Shown piece after piece: positions 1 through 7,523 of a stretch of 21,424 nucleotides of DNA. Source of the DNA: a virus; the IMG/VR virus record IMGVR_UViG_3300017750_000144, positions 1 to 21,424 of that record; one strand, given 5' to 3'. The position numbers and the translations under genes are program-made. The number at the start of each line of letters is the position of its first letter. The first letter of the stretch is position 1. The notes beneath the pieces were generated by a model. It was not told the DNA's origin and searched no databases. It worked only from the letters and a program-made list of their open reading frames with translations.

Positions 1-122
1 TCGGTAGGTCCTTCGGAAGCGAATCCAGCAATATACGTTGTAGTGCCTGTCTGAGCTGTGCGAAGTGATAGATCACTCTCACGAATCTCGACACCTGGAG
101 ATTGAATTGTCCTATTAGCCAT
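1..122 (-). CDS. 18: Tail sheath protein gp18, N-terminal fragment
   Basis: Only the first 40 codons are in the window; the gene runs off the left edge. The protein begins MANRTIQSPGVEIRESDLS and continues with a Thr/Tyr-rich strand and IAGFASEGPT. The SPGVEIRE-D segment followed by a short beta strand and a GxASxGP turn is the usual N-terminus of T4-type contractile tail sheath proteins. The sheath surrounds the tail tube and contracts during DNA injection. A late promoter lies exactly 5 bp before the start codon. Its place directly downstream of the tail tube gene on the same strand matches the 18-19 pairing of T4-like phages. The identification rests on a short fragment plus this synteny. 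Confidence 0.85.
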   Translation of the reverse strand, partial: MANRTIQSPGVEIRESDLSLRTAQTGTTTYIAGFASEGPT

Positions 123-127
123 ATCAT

Positions 128-134
128 TATTTAT
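128..134 (-). promoter_or_regulatory. Late promoter ATAAATA for gp18
   Basis: Read on the minus strand this is CATAAATA, then 5 bp, then the gp18 ATG. It matches the T4 late consensus TATAAATA except for the first base. The 17-bp string CATAAATAATGATATGG is identical to the one before the fibre gene that starts at 6730. Confidence 0.7.
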
Positions 135-168
135 GCTTTTTGAGACAAAAATCTGTAACTATTTTAAC

Positions 169-747
169 TTAGTAGTTAATAAGTTTAGAGTGAATCTGCG
201 AATATACAAATGTCATCGATGAGGTAATTTCCTCAGCATTTCGATAGTTATACTGTATTTCTCCTAAAGTTACAGGGAAAGCTTTTGTATAGGTAAATTC
301 AATACGTTTATTATTAAACTCATCTAAACCGAACAATGTCATATCTGTCTGATAGCTTTTAAAATCTTCATCTGTGACTAAATCAGCAGCATCGTATAGC
401 CCTTCTTTTTGATCGTGCATTAAATTAAGCCATTTATACAGAACCCAATAGTTATTGAATCCATTATCAATAGTAAATTCAACAGTTACTGGTGGAAAAG
501 GCTCTCTTGCATGAGTTGAGTTATATAAGTTGGAACCTGCATATGGTATCTGTAAAGCTGGTACATCTAGTGTAGGTACGACGGCACCATATACGGAGAA
601 CTGAAAAGCATCTTCATTAACATTGTATGTTTGTCTATCAGTTTTTGAATCAATCTTACGCATAGCCGGAGGTAACGAGAAAACCAGAGTAAACTTATCA
701 GTTCTACTCTTATTAAGAAAGGATTGATTATTTTGGTTTACAGCCAT
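169..747 (-). CDS. 19: Tail tube protein gp19
   Basis: 192 residues. Predicted to be the tail tube subunit that polymerises inside the contractile sheath and carries DNA during injection. Segments typical of T4-like gp19 in marine phages are visible: a FTLVFSLPPAMR strand near residue 20, VPALQIPYAGSNLYNSTHAREPFPPVTVEF at about 62-92 (shown here only as a region), the NNYWVLYKWLN helix near 98-108, and a C-terminal beta region ending FVYSQIHSKL. It is about 30 residues longer than T4 gp19, as is common in marine relatives. It lies between gp18 and the terminase on one strand and has its own late promoter 5 bp from the ATG. No Shine-Dalgarno is visible. The call rests on pattern recognition and synteny, not an alignment. 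Confidence 0.8.
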   Translation of the reverse strand: MAVNQNNQSFLNKSRTDKFTLVFSLPPAMRKIDSKTDRQTYNVNEDAFQFSVYGAVVPTLDVPALQIPYAGSNLYNSTHAREPFPPVTVEFTIDNGFNNYWVLYKWLNLMHDQKEGLYDAADLVTDEDFKSYQTDMTLFGLDEFNNKRIEFTYTKAFPVTLGEIQYNYRNAEEITSSMTFVYSQIHSKLINY

Positions 748-752
748 ACTGT

Positions 753-759
753 TATTTAA
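753..759 (-). promoter_or_regulatory. Late promoter TTAAATA for gp19
   Basis: On the minus strand, ATTAAATA precedes the gp19 ATG at 747 with exactly 5 bp between. It sits between the terminase stop (761-763) and gp19, so gp19 can be transcribed separately from the terminase. Confidence 0.6.
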
Positions 760-760
760 T

Positions 761-2464
761 CTAAAGTTGCGTAAATCCTTGATCTAATAGATCATAATAA
801 TCATCACCCATATCTTTATCATCACTATTTGTCATGCCCCAATAAACTGGATTAAGATCCGGACTACCTCCAGTAACTTCATTATCAGTATAGATTGAAG
901 TTGGATCTTCAAATAATGATACTCCAAAATCTAACGGCTCAATTGTCTTAGGTCGCCCGGTATCATCCTTTTCAATAATTTCAAAGTATTGTTCACATAT
1001 CTCGTTATCTAAAACATAGTATCCATACATTAAAGCCATAACTAAGTCATCGTGACAACCATGCCTAGCCTTCCAAGTACCGTTTGGGTACCGTACAAAG
1101 TTCCGAAGTTCATCTAAAGTTTCTTCATCTCGCATAACAATTGACTTCAGATCGTTCATCCAATAACGCATGTTAATAATACCACGATGCTTTGTATTAG
1201 TATGAGCAATCATACCTTGCATACGCTTTTTTCTATGAGCAGCTTTATTACCGTAGGAAACCAGCTTTGGATAACTCATATCATATGCAAGACGGTCAAC
1301 TACTTGAGCCCCACAATTGTTACGCTCAACTAAAGCAAGAGGTGAGCCATAGTTACGAAGAATCTTATAAACTTTATTACTAAACTCCATTGGAGATATT
1401 TTATTATTACGATAGACTGCTACCTGTCTTACTTCTGCTGGATCTGTAATATCTAACATCTGTATAATAGAGCTATCTTTTCCTACACCTTCAGCTGTAT
1501 CAACACCAGCAGCGTATATTCTACCCTCCTGTGCTTCTTCCCAAACTTTATAACAACCATCATCAAGTACAACTTTAGGGTCACAAATTTGTCGTTCCAT
1601 CATTTCATATAAAGCATCATCAATTGAAGCCTCACCAGAATTAATCCACTCACAACAAAATTCTTGACGCCATGCTTCATCAGATCCAATTGTTTGTTTA
1701 GTAGTAGCTGCCCATTTTTCATCTCGTCCAGGTACCTCATCCCACATTATTTTTCCATACGCCCAGCCGTTCTCCTTAGTTTCAGCTCCATTATAAAGTC
1801 TATAGAATAAATTCTGCGTACCATTGGCTGTTGAGCATACAAACGCTTTTGATTTTTTGGAAGACGAAATAATAGGAAAGACTGATTTCCAAAACTCATC
1901 TACTAAATGAGGTTCAATAAACGCCATCTCATCAACTACTAAGCAGTTAACAGATTGTCCACGAGCAGCTGTACCAGTTGTTGTAGTTATACCAATACGA
2001 GAACCATTCTCAAGAGTCATAGATGTCTTAGCATATTCTTTTACTGGTGGTTTAAGCCAGTTAGGTAATTCTTCGTAAGCCATTCTAACACGAGAAAAAA
2101 TTTCAATAGCGGTTGCTTCTTTGTTTGCAACGAGAAGGATGCGTTGATCTTTTTGAAAGCATGCCTGCCATAATAGATAAATTGTCATAAGTGTTGACTT
2201 ACCAATCTGACGAGAAGCTAAAAGAATATAGAATCTATTGTCTCTCATAGCTCTTAATGCTTTTTTCTGCGCTGGGTACAGCTTAATTTTTTCTCTACCC
2301 GCATCTAGGTTAACAATATAAAAAAAGTTTTCAGCAAAGTATAGGATATTCTTCTGAGCCTTTTTAAGAGATTTAATCTTATCCGGAGTATACTCTCCTT
2401 GCCAGTTACGATTGGGTAGATTATCATTACCCATATAGAACATACCTGTATCTTTTTTTGACAT
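761..2464 (-). CDS. 17: Large terminase subunit gp17 (packaging ATPase/nuclease)
   Basis: 567 residues, close to the usual length for T4-type TerL. It drives DNA into the prohead and cuts concatemers. The N-terminal ATPase domain shows Walker A SRQIGKS (84-90), Walker B CLVVDE (174-179, with D178 and catalytic E179) and the coupling motif CSTANG (210-215). The C-terminal RNase H-like nuclease domain shows GVDTAEG with D322, LVERNN with E380 and HDDLVMAL with D472/D473, the expected acidic triad. Both domains look intact, with no intein or intron interruption. The small terminase gp16 is not seen in this window. The start ATG at 2464 is 10 bp after a TTAAATA box, a slightly longer leader than at neighbouring late genes. 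Confidence 0.97.
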   Translation of the reverse strand: MSKKDTGMFYMGNDNLPNRNWQGEYTPDKIKSLKKAQKNILYFAENFFYIVNLDAGREKIKLYPAQKKALRAMRDNRFYILLASRQIGKSTLMTIYLLWQACFQKDQRILLVANKEATAIEIFSRVRMAYEELPNWLKPPVKEYAKTSMTLENGSRIGITTTTGTAARGQSVNCLVVDEMAFIEPHLVDEFWKSVFPIISSSKKSKAFVCSTANGTQNLFYRLYNGAETKENGWAYGKIMWDEVPGRDEKWAATTKQTIGSDEAWRQEFCCEWINSGEASIDDALYEMMERQICDPKVVLDDGCYKVWEEAQEGRIYAAGVDTAEGVGKDSSIIQMLDITDPAEVRQVAVYRNNKISPMEFSNKVYKILRNYGSPLALVERNNCGAQVVDRLAYDMSYPKLVSYGNKAAHRKKRMQGMIAHTNTKHRGIINMRYWMNDLKSIVMRDEETLDELRNFVRYPNGTWKARHGCHDDLVMALMYGYYVLDNEICEQYFEIIEKDDTGRPKTIEPLDFGVSLFEDPTSIYTDNEVTGGSPDLNPVYWGMTNSDDKDMGDDYYDLLDQGFTQL

Positions 2465-2474
2465 AGACTAAGCT

Positions 2475-2481
2475 TATTTAA
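2475..2481 (-). promoter_or_regulatory. Candidate late promoter TTAAATA for terminase
   Basis: On the minus strand, ATTAAATA lies 10 bp before the terminase ATG. The sequence matches the gp19 box, but the spacing is 5 bp longer than at the other late genes, so the predicted leader is about 5 nt. It stands back to back with the plus-strand late promoter at 2531. Confidence 0.5.
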
Positions 2482-2530
2482 TCATATATTTTTATTTTAC
2501 AACTATTCCTAGTTTTTGCTACCAGTTGAC

Positions 2531-2537
2531 ATAAATA
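2531..2537 (+). promoter_or_regulatory. Late promoter ATAAATA for acidic protein
   Basis: CATAAATA followed by 5 bp and the ATG at 2543. It settles the start at 2543 rather than an upstream TTG at 2516, which lies before this promoter. Confidence 0.7.
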
Positions 2538-2542
2538 TTAGC

Positions 2543-3520
2543 ATGGCTAAAACAAAAGACCTTAAAGATCTCGGTGAGGTTTATGGTAACCTTGGTAAAG
2601 AGGCTACTGTTGTTGCTGAGAATTTAGAAGCGCAAACAGTTGGTGATAAGACTGCCAACGTTGGCGATGCAGACATTCAACCTGGTGGCCCAACGGCAGA
2701 AGGTGGTTTTGAAGAATCGGAAGTTGATATTAAAAAGGTAGGTGATGATAATCCTTATAATGTAAAAGGATTGTCTTACGGTGATGACAACTGCCCTACT
2801 CTTGAGACAGAGCAACCGGAAGAGCAAGAAGCTGGAGAAAAGAAAGATGATCCAGAAAGTTCAACTGAAGAAGAAGATGAGGAAGAATTTTCCGGAGAAG
2901 TACTTGAAATTGCGCGGGAGGGACTAAATAAATATATGGCCAATAAATCTATTTTTGATGAACTCTATGCCAAAGTCATTAACGAAGACTTCGGTATGGA
3001 AGAAGTTGACGACCTTGATGCACTCGGTATTGAAGATGCAACTCCAGATGAGGAGCTTGCTGACGATGAAGGTGATGACATTGAAGGTGAAGTAACAATT
3101 ACACTTGATAAAGAACTCGCAAAAGCTCTCCACGATGTCCTTATGGCAGCTATGGGTGAGGATGACGATGACGATGCTGATGCTGATGATACGGAAGCTG
3201 ATGATGCAGAACCTGAAGACTATGAGAGGGGTATGGAAGCGGAAGAAGATAACGAAGGAGAGCCAACAGCTTTTAACACACATTACAATGATGGTAAGAG
3301 TAATAAAGTTGGTAACACTGGAGAAGGTTTCGGACAACCTAAAGTTCAGCCAATGAACAAGGTACATCACAAGCCTGCTGCTGGTCCTTCTGACAAAGGT
3401 GGTGAGCCTAAGTCCCATTCTGGAAGCTATAATGATGGCAAGAGTAATAAAGTTGGTAATCAAGGGGATGGCTTCGGTCAGCCTAAAGTTGAGCCAATGA
3501 ACAAAGCTGTTAAGGCATAA
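2543..3520 (+). CDS. Highly acidic repeat protein, unknown function (possibly prohead core or virion)
   Basis: 325 residues from the ATG at 2543, chosen because the late promoter ends 5 bp upstream. The protein is dominated by Asp and Glu. Acidic clusters lie at about 105-116 and 158-182, and an Asp/Ala/Glu low-complexity run lies at 206-225. Short helices lie between them (for example KELAKALHDVLMAAMG, 190-205). The C-terminus has two copies of a 26-residue repeat, YNDGKSNKVGN-x-G-x-GFGQPKV-x-PMNK, at 248-273 and 296-321. No enzyme motif is seen. The late promoter and location among morphogenesis genes suggest a structural or scaffold role. T4 prohead core proteins are also small and acidic, but no homology to gp67 or gp68 can be shown here. 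It is followed by a strong terminator. Confidence 0.85.
   Translation: MAKTKDLKDLGEVYGNLGKEATVVAENLEAQTVGDKTANVGDADIQPGGPTAEGGFEESEVDIKKVGDDNPYNVKGLSYGDDNCPTLETEQPEEQEAGEKKDDPESSTEEEDEEEFSGEVLEIAREGLNKYMANKSIFDELYAKVINEDFGMEEVDDLDALGIEDATPDEELADDEGDDIEGEVTITLDKELAKALHDVLMAAMGEDDDDDADADDTEADDAEPEDYERGMEAEEDNEGEPTAFNTHYNDGKSNKVGNTGEGFGQPKVQPMNKVHHKPAAGPSDKGGEPKSHSGSYNDGKSNKVGNQGDGFGQPKVEPMNKAVKA
3284..3505 (+). repeat. Two-copy coding repeat (78 bp units)
   Basis: Copies at 3284-3361 and 3428-3505 encode YNDGKSNKVGN...GFGQPKV..PMNK twice. The copies differ mostly at third codon positions, with a few replacements (NT to NQ, EG to DG, Q to E), which indicates selection on the protein repeat. They are separated by 66 bp encoding a His/Pro/Gly/Lys-rich linker. 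Confidence 0.9.
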
Positions 3521-3543
3521 TTAACTTAAACATATAACTTAAG

Positions 3544-3572
3544 AGACTCGTGCAAAGCACGAGTCTTTTTTT
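3544..3572 (+). terminator. Rho-independent terminator
   Basis: A perfect 10-bp stem AGACTCGTGC / GCACGAGTCT with an AAA loop is followed by an uninterrupted T7 tract. It lies 23 bp after the acidic-protein stop, and the next late promoter starts 20 bp beyond it, so the two genes are separate transcription units. Confidence 0.93.
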
Positions 3573-3591
3573 GTATATCGATATAACTAGC

Positions 3592-3598
3592 ATAAATA
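3592..3598 (+). promoter_or_regulatory. Late promoter ATAAATA for 3604 gene
   Basis: CATAAATA with 5 bp to the ATG at 3604. It decides the start: an in-frame ATG at 3550 lies inside the preceding terminator hairpin and upstream of this promoter. Confidence 0.7.
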
Positions 3599-3603
3599 TA
3601 TAC

Positions 3604-3945
3604 ATGCAGACATTCAAGGAATACTACCAGGGTAATCATATGATGCATGCTAATGCTACATCTGTATGCAAAGGTGGTAAAAGTATTATGCGCTCTGGTC
3701 GTAAACATGAGAACTTAACTAGAAAAGAGTATAAGCATAAATGTCCTCATGTTAAAAACCTTATAAATGGCGGGGCTGGGTCAATTAATTTGTTAGGGCA
3801 GCCACTTATGAATTCTCTTCAAATGTATGGTATGGAGTTTGAACCAGGTACTGTAAAAGGTATAGGCAACTCTGATGTAGAAATCGAAATGTTTGAAAAC
3901 GAAGAAGGAGAGCCTCAAGCTACCCTTCGTAGAAAAAATAAATAA
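3604..3945 (+). CDS. Hypothetical protein, probable late/structural
   Basis: 113 residues from the ATG at 3604. The N-terminus (MQTFKEYYQGN) resembles the FKEY leader found on several T4-like capsid-associated proteins that are cleaved by the prohead protease, but no cleavage motif is certain. The central part is rich in His, Lys and Cys (HKCPHVK, residues 46-52), and the C-terminal third is acidic. It shares a late promoter with the downstream gp14-like gene, whose ATG overlaps this stop by 1 bp (TAATG). That coupling suggests a role in head or neck assembly. I do not recognise the family. Confidence 0.75.
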   Translation: MQTFKEYYQGNHMMHANATSVCKGGKSIMRSGRKHENLTRKEYKHKCPHVKNLINGGAGSINLLGQPLMNSLQMYGMEFEPGTVKGIGNSDVEIEMFENEEGEPQATLRRKNK

Positions 3946-4715
3946 TGGCTTGTAACACAAACAGATTGAATTGTACCCCGGAAGAGGTTATGATGGCTGC
4001 AAGTATGCCTTGCGGTGAATTTGTGAATGCAAATAATTTACAAGCTGAACAGCTAGTGTATGACTTAGCTTATCGTGATCTAATTAATAATCATGGTATC
4101 AATATAGATTACTATATTAAGCCGTTTAGTTTATCAGCTGCAAATATGTTGTATGGTGAAGAACCTACATCAGTTTTTGAAGCTGCATTAGGCATGCAAA
4201 TGTTTGTCGAGCTATCACAAGATGCATTAGCTCTTACTCAGTTTGGATTTGACCCTGGTGATGAATTCACAGGCTATATTCACATAGAAACTTTCCGTAG
4301 TGTAATGAGTGCTAGCGACTCATATAATAATTTACAAGAGGTTGAGCCTAAGTCAGGTGATCTAGTTGAAATAACAGGGTTAGGTTGTGACAGGCCAGGA
4401 GGTCGTTCAGCAAACATTTACGAGATTACAGAGCGAAGAGATGAAGATGTTTCAGCGATTAACCCGATTTTAGGTCACTATGTATACCGTATTAGAGCAA
4501 AGCGATTCGATTATTCGTTCGAACCGAATGCACCACAAGAGTCTAAAAACGAGCAAGTATATGATGACTCACAATTCGGTACTCTCAGTACAAATATTAG
4601 CGCAGACAGTGTATCAGATGCTAAGACATATGATTGGGACATTGATGAAGATTCTCAGCAGAATGTCTATGATATGGATGTAAATGACAATAGCATTTAC
4701 GGAGATTATTATTAA
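3945..4715 (+). CDS. 14: Neck protein gp14-like (head completion)
   Basis: 256 residues, the same length as T4 gp14, which with gp13 forms the neck that closes the filled head and accepts the tail. Features consistent with gp14: a helical N-terminal part with EQLVYDLAYRDLINNHGINIDYY (about 35-57, shown only in part), then MLYGEEPTSVFEAA, then FGFDPGDEF with IETFRS, then a beta region GDLVEITGLGCD ... YEITE ... HYVYRIRAKRFDYSFE, and a very acidic C-terminal tail of about 60 residues. The order GDL, then an I/YEI strand, then an F-Y-S strand matches my memory of gp14, but I could not align it. It is translationally coupled to the preceding gene. If it is not gp14, it is another small virion protein. 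Confidence 0.55.
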   Translation: MACNTNRLNCTPEEVMMAASMPCGEFVNANNLQAEQLVYDLAYRDLINNHGINIDYYIKPFSLSAANMLYGEEPTSVFEAALGMQMFVELSQDALALTQFGFDPGDEFTGYIHIETFRSVMSASDSYNNLQEVEPKSGDLVEITGLGCDRPGGRSANIYEITERRDEDVSAINPILGHYVYRIRAKRFDYSFEPNAPQESKNEQVYDDSQFGTLSTNISADSVSDAKTYDWDIDEDSQQNVYDMDVNDNSIYGDYY

Positions 4716-4722
4716 CAAAAAA

Positions 4723-4754
4723 AAGCCGGCAAGTCCATATGGACTCACCGGCTT
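4723..4754. terminator. Bidirectional terminator between convergent blocks
   Basis: A 7-bp stem AAGCCGG / CCGGCTT encloses a second perfect stem AGTCCAT / ATGGACT. On the minus strand the hairpin is followed by an eight-T tract, a strong terminator for that direction. On the plus strand it is followed by a looser GTTTGGTTTG. It lies between the gp14-like stop and the stop of the minus gene at 4767. Confidence 0.88.
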
Positions 4755-4766
4755 GTTTGGTTTGTG

Positions 4767-4958
4767 TTATTCTTCGACTGTTTCTTCTAATTCTTCTTCA
4801 GCCTCAGACCATTGATCCTTAGCTTGCTCTTGAAGCTTATTAAAAACAACAGTAGCAGCTTCAGCAACCTGAAGGCCTTGCGATTTTACTGCTATATCAA
4901 TAAGCCTAAAAAGGGCACCAGTTTCATTTTCAGTCAATGTTAATTTAATTTCATTCAT
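4767..4958 (-). CDS. Small conserved phage protein, helical
   Basis: 63 residues: MNEIKLTLTENETGALFRLIDIAVKS, then a helix GLQVAEAATVVFNKLQEQ and an acidic Glu-rich tail. The plan of a short strand, T/S-x-N-E turn, LxxLIDIAVKS-GGL helix and second helix is one I associate with small uncharacterised proteins in T4-like marine phages. No function is known to me. The gene is the last of the minus block before the shared terminator. TTATATAAACCC precedes the ATG, a possible weak -10. Confidence 0.75.
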   Translation of the reverse strand: MNEIKLTLTENETGALFRLIDIAVKSQGLQVAEAATVVFNKLQEQAKDQWSEAEEELEETVEE

Positions 4959-4978
4959 GGGTTTATATAATTAGTTAT

Positions 4979-6013
4979 TTATTTGTTTGTTTTCTTGCGA
5001 TTTTTTTTGGTTGCTGCTGGTTTAGCCGCATTAAGAGGGGGGTTTACAAATTGTTGTAATTTAGATTGTGGTGCAGACGTGGTAGGTTTATCTGCTGTTT
5101 GAATAGGTTGTAGGAGTGATTTAACAATACTATCAACATCAAACATCTGATTCACATCGTCATATGGACACTCATGACCAGCTCCAGTAAAATTATAATC
5201 ATACAAATACGAATCAATAGTACCTTCTGGAAATTGCACCGGTGCTTTAATATTCGTATGTAAATCATAACCAAACAGTTCTGGTTGCGTGCCTACCCAT
5301 ACAACCGTTGCCGATTTGTTCATAGCAGCGGCAGCATGTTGGAATGATGAATCGACAAATAAGCAACGATCCGCAATACGAATCATATTAAAAAGCGTTT
5401 TCTTTGGCACAACCTTCTCATATCTAATAACATTATTAAGCTTAGGATGAAAATCATAGCAAACATGAATAATTTGATACTGCCCTTGTAGCTTATCGAT
5501 AATGTGTTGAGCCACCTCCGGATGAATATCCCGGGTCCAAGAGTAGTTATCTGCCTGATGATCTTTACCTGGGCCTCCAAACGGCTGGAAGAGTAGTATG
5601 GGCTTTGTCTTTTGAATCTTAGCTAACTCCGGATCAACATAATTAGCTTCACGCATATTCATAGGTAGGTTTGGAGCTTCGCCCTTATAATCGATACCAA
5701 TCATCTTACACCAAGTAAGAATGAGATGTTTCTGCTTTTTAATATGGCTTGTTTCTTTATAAGGCTCCTGTGAGAATACAACCGTATCTTTAGCGTATAT
5801 ATAATCTTCGTAAAAATACGGTACATTACCTAGTCTATATACACGCTCTATATCTTTATTACCTAGATAGATTTCCGGCCAAGCACACACAACAATAACT
5901 TTAGTTGTTGGGTGATTATTTTTATATGCCCTTACTACCGCGGTAGAGCATATATGCTTACCGATGCCACCTTCAATATTAAAGACTGCAAATTCTGGAC
6001 TTTGGTCGCTCAT
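4979..6013 (-). CDS. Glycosyltransferase family 9-like (heptosyltransferase-type)
   Basis: 344 residues. The GT9 pattern is visible: an N-terminal GGIGKHI loop (15-21) after FAVFNIE, a Rossmann strand KVIVVCAWPE (38-47), a second-domain strand ILLFQPFGGPGKD (139-151), and the donor-side motif DRCLFVDSSFQHAAAAM (215-231) followed by VVWVGTQPELFGYD (237-250), where GT9 enzymes usually have D-S-x-x-x-H-x-A and a later G-T-x-P. These enzymes transfer a sugar from a nucleotide donor onto LPS-type or other glycans. The last 40 residues form a Thr/Lys/Ala-rich tail that is probably disordered. With the RmlB, RmlD-like and cytidylyltransferase genes on the other strand it fits a surface-sugar module, either for virion glycosylation or host envelope change. 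The acceptor cannot be deduced. Confidence 0.8.
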   Translation of the reverse strand: MSDQSPEFAVFNIEGGIGKHICSTAVVRAYKNNHPTTKVIVVCAWPEIYLGNKDIERVYRLGNVPYFYEDYIYAKDTVVFSQEPYKETSHIKKQKHLILTWCKMIGIDYKGEAPNLPMNMREANYVDPELAKIQKTKPILLFQPFGGPGKDHQADNYSWTRDIHPEVAQHIIDKLQGQYQIIHVCYDFHPKLNNVIRYEKVVPKKTLFNMIRIADRCLFVDSSFQHAAAAMNKSATVVWVGTQPELFGYDLHTNIKAPVQFPEGTIDSYLYDYNFTGAGHECPYDDVNQMFDVDSIVKSLLQPIQTADKPTTSAPQSKLQQFVNPPLNAAKPAATKKNRKKTNK

Positions 6014-6055
6014 TACATAATAATTTATATTATACTAAGCGAAAGTCAACTACAT

Positions 6056-6730
6056 TTAGGTAGAGATTTTTAAAGTACCGCTAGAATTCCATACAACACC
6101 GGCCACTCCAGGGTCAGATGTTGGTAGAGTCTTAAGGAATAAGCTCTGCGCGTGGAGCATTTCTGCACTTACAGATGCGACAGCAGAACCTCCTGCTATA
6201 GCAGCTCTGCAATGACGAAGGTTATTAGCATTACCACCTACTACAGCACCTTCGGCACCGGTACTAGTAATAACATTATCATCACCTCCACCAATAAATG
6301 AAAAGTTAGCACAGGTATCATTATTGTTACCTCCTGCTACAGCTGAGCCACCTCCTACAGCATCGTTATAATATCCGCCTAATATCCCTGAATAAGCTCC
6401 ACAAGCATTTGTATTAAATCCTGATTTGATTCTGTTAAATGTCTGTGTACCAACAAAAGTATTATCTTGATCTATTTGAGCGAAGTCAGCAGATGTTGTT
6501 TGGTAAGAAGAATAAACACCGTCCCAAGTAGCACTCGAAGATTGCACTGTAGTATAAGCTCCTGAAGTAGAAGCGTATATAGTTTTAGCAACAAATGAGT
6601 TACTTAAGACAGCACCAATATTAGCTACTGTTGCTACTTTTGTACTGGAGCTTTGAACTAATGCAAACTGTTCTGTTCCAGCTAATGGTGTAGTTGCTGC
6701 TGGGAGATCACTAATTTTAATACCGGCCAT
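6056..6730 (-). CDS. Tail fibre-like protein with YadA-head-type repeats
   Basis: 224 residues. The N-terminus, MAGIKISDLPAATTPLAGTE, followed by FALVQSSSTKVAT, is the short virion-attachment segment common in marine phage fibre proteins. The middle (about 100-190) is a series of Gly/Asn/Ala repeats of the type S-x-I-x-GG-x-x-N-x-I, for example SGILGGYYNDAVGGGSAVAGG, here split as SGILGGYYND and AVAGGNNN, then SFIGGGDDNVI and AVVGGNANNL. They resemble the left-handed beta-roll (Hep_Hag) repeats of trimeric adhesins. The C-terminus, LPTSDPGVAGVVWNSSGTLK, is a common fibre ending. It probably forms a trimeric receptor-binding or decoration fibre. A late promoter lies 5 bp upstream. Short for a fibre; a longer partner may lie elsewhere. 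Confidence 0.8.
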   Translation of the reverse strand: MAGIKISDLPAATTPLAGTEQFALVQSSSTKVATVANIGAVLSNSFVAKTIYASTSGAYTTVQSSSATWDGVYSSYQTTSADFAQIDQDNTFVGTQTFNRIKSGFNTNACGAYSGILGGYYNDAVGGGSAVAGGNNNDTCANFSFIGGGDDNVITSTGAEGAVVGGNANNLRHCRAAIAGGSAVASVSAEMLHAQSLFLKTLPTSDPGVAGVVWNSSGTLKIST

Positions 6731-6735
6731 ATCAT

Positions 6736-6742
6736 TATTTAT
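6736..6742 (-). promoter_or_regulatory. Late promoter ATAAATA for fibre gene
   Basis: On the minus strand, ACATAAATAATGATATGG runs into the start at 6730 with 5 bp after ATAAATA. It is back to back with the plus-strand element at 6764-6779, so the 61-bp gap holds a late promoter leftward and an early-type promoter rightward. Confidence 0.7.
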
Positions 6743-6763
6743 GTCAAAGGTAGTTGATTAATA

Positions 6764-6779
6764 CGAACTTCATTATAAT
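6764..6779 (+). promoter_or_regulatory. GGAACT-N4-TATAAT family promoter (CGAACT variant)
   Basis: CGAACT-TCAT-TATAAT, identical from GAACT onward to the copy at 19079-19094. It lies 12 bp before the nuclease ATG, the longest spacing of the set for a coding gene, so a short leader is expected here. It is the only copy outside the 12.8-21.3 kb cluster. Confidence 0.65.
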
Positions 6780-6791
6780 ATATTTGTAGTA

Positions 6792-7493
6792 ATGAAAGCC
6801 CCTATCACATTTAGAGAAGAAGACCATACTTATACTCATAATGAGACGGGTGAGAGGTTTACATCTGTTACAACTTTACTCGGTAAGTATAAAAAGCCTT
6901 TTGATTCTGAGGGTGCAGCAACTAGAGTAGCTAAACGAGAGGGTGTTACGAAAGAGATGATCCTTGAAATGTGGGAGAAAGAGAAGAACAGAGCTTGTGA
7001 TAGAGGTACAGAAATCCATAAATTACTAGAGGATTACATTACAGTTGGGGAGGAAGCAGATAATTGGGGCTGGTTGTATAAGAGTTATGATAAATCGCGT
7101 GAGTGGAATATAGATAAATTTGATAGAGTGTTATGTGAGCAGTTAGTATGGAGTGAAGATTTTAAAGTATCTGGTCTTGCTGATCTAATCTATGAACATA
7201 AAGATGGTACGTTTACAGTTGGAGATTTTAAGACGAATAAGCGGTATAGATTCGGATCAGATTTTGGAGAGTGGATGCTCGAACCCTTAGATCATTTATC
7301 AGTGTGTGAACATTCTACCTATACTATGCAACTGTCATTATATGCTTACTTATACGAGCAGATGACTGGTAAGAAATGTCGCAAGCTTGTTATATATTAT
7401 TTAAATAAAGATAAATTTGTAGCATATCATGGTAACTATATGAAAGCAGAAGTAAAAGAATTACTAAAACACTTTTTTACAATGGTTAATTAA
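6792..7493 (+). CDS. PD-(D/E)XK superfamily nuclease (RecB/Cas4-like exonuclease)
   Basis: 233 residues. The RecB-type nuclease signature can be read in order: the N-terminal helix RGTEIHKLLEDY (71-82), a conserved Glu in CEQLVW (115-120), motif II SGLADLI with D131, motif III VGDFKTNK with D145 and K147, and the C-terminal helix YTMQLSLYAYL with Q180. This is the arrangement seen in phage and Cas4-like exonucleases that act on DNA ends. It may be used in recombination, host DNA degradation or packaging. It has an early-type promoter and lies first in a plus-strand block. No iron-sulphur cysteine set is visible, which argues against true Cas4. Confidence 0.88.
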   Translation: MKAPITFREEDHTYTHNETGERFTSVTTLLGKYKKPFDSEGAATRVAKREGVTKEMILEMWEKEKNRACDRGTEIHKLLEDYITVGEEADNWGWLYKSYDKSREWNIDKFDRVLCEQLVWSEDFKVSGLADLIYEHKDGTFTVGDFKTNKRYRFGSDFGEWMLEPLDHLSVCEHSTYTMQLSLYAYLYEQMTGKKCRKLVIYYLNKDKFVAYHGNYMKAEVKELLKHFFTMVN

Positions 7494-7503
7494 AAGTTAT
7501 TAA

Positions 7504-7510
7504 ATAAATA
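7504..7510 (+). promoter_or_regulatory. Candidate late promoter ATAAATA
   Basis: AATAAATA lies 13 bp before the ATG at 7524. The box is good, but the spacing departs from the 5 bp seen at the other late genes. Confidence 0.4.
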
Positions 7511-7523
7511 GCTTTTATACAAC

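Noticed and set aside
2516-2542. Upstream TTG start for the acidic protein
   Set aside because: It lies before the late promoter ATAAATA, so it would not be on the late transcript; the ATG at 2543 has the standard 5-bp spacing.
2624-3463. Minus-strand and other-frame open frames within the acidic gene
   Set aside because: They mirror the biased GAT/GAA codons of the plus-strand gene, giving Ile/Phe-rich false translations, with no promoter.
3550-3603. Upstream ATG start for the 3604 gene
   Set aside because: It is in the terminator hairpin of the preceding gene and upstream of the late promoter.
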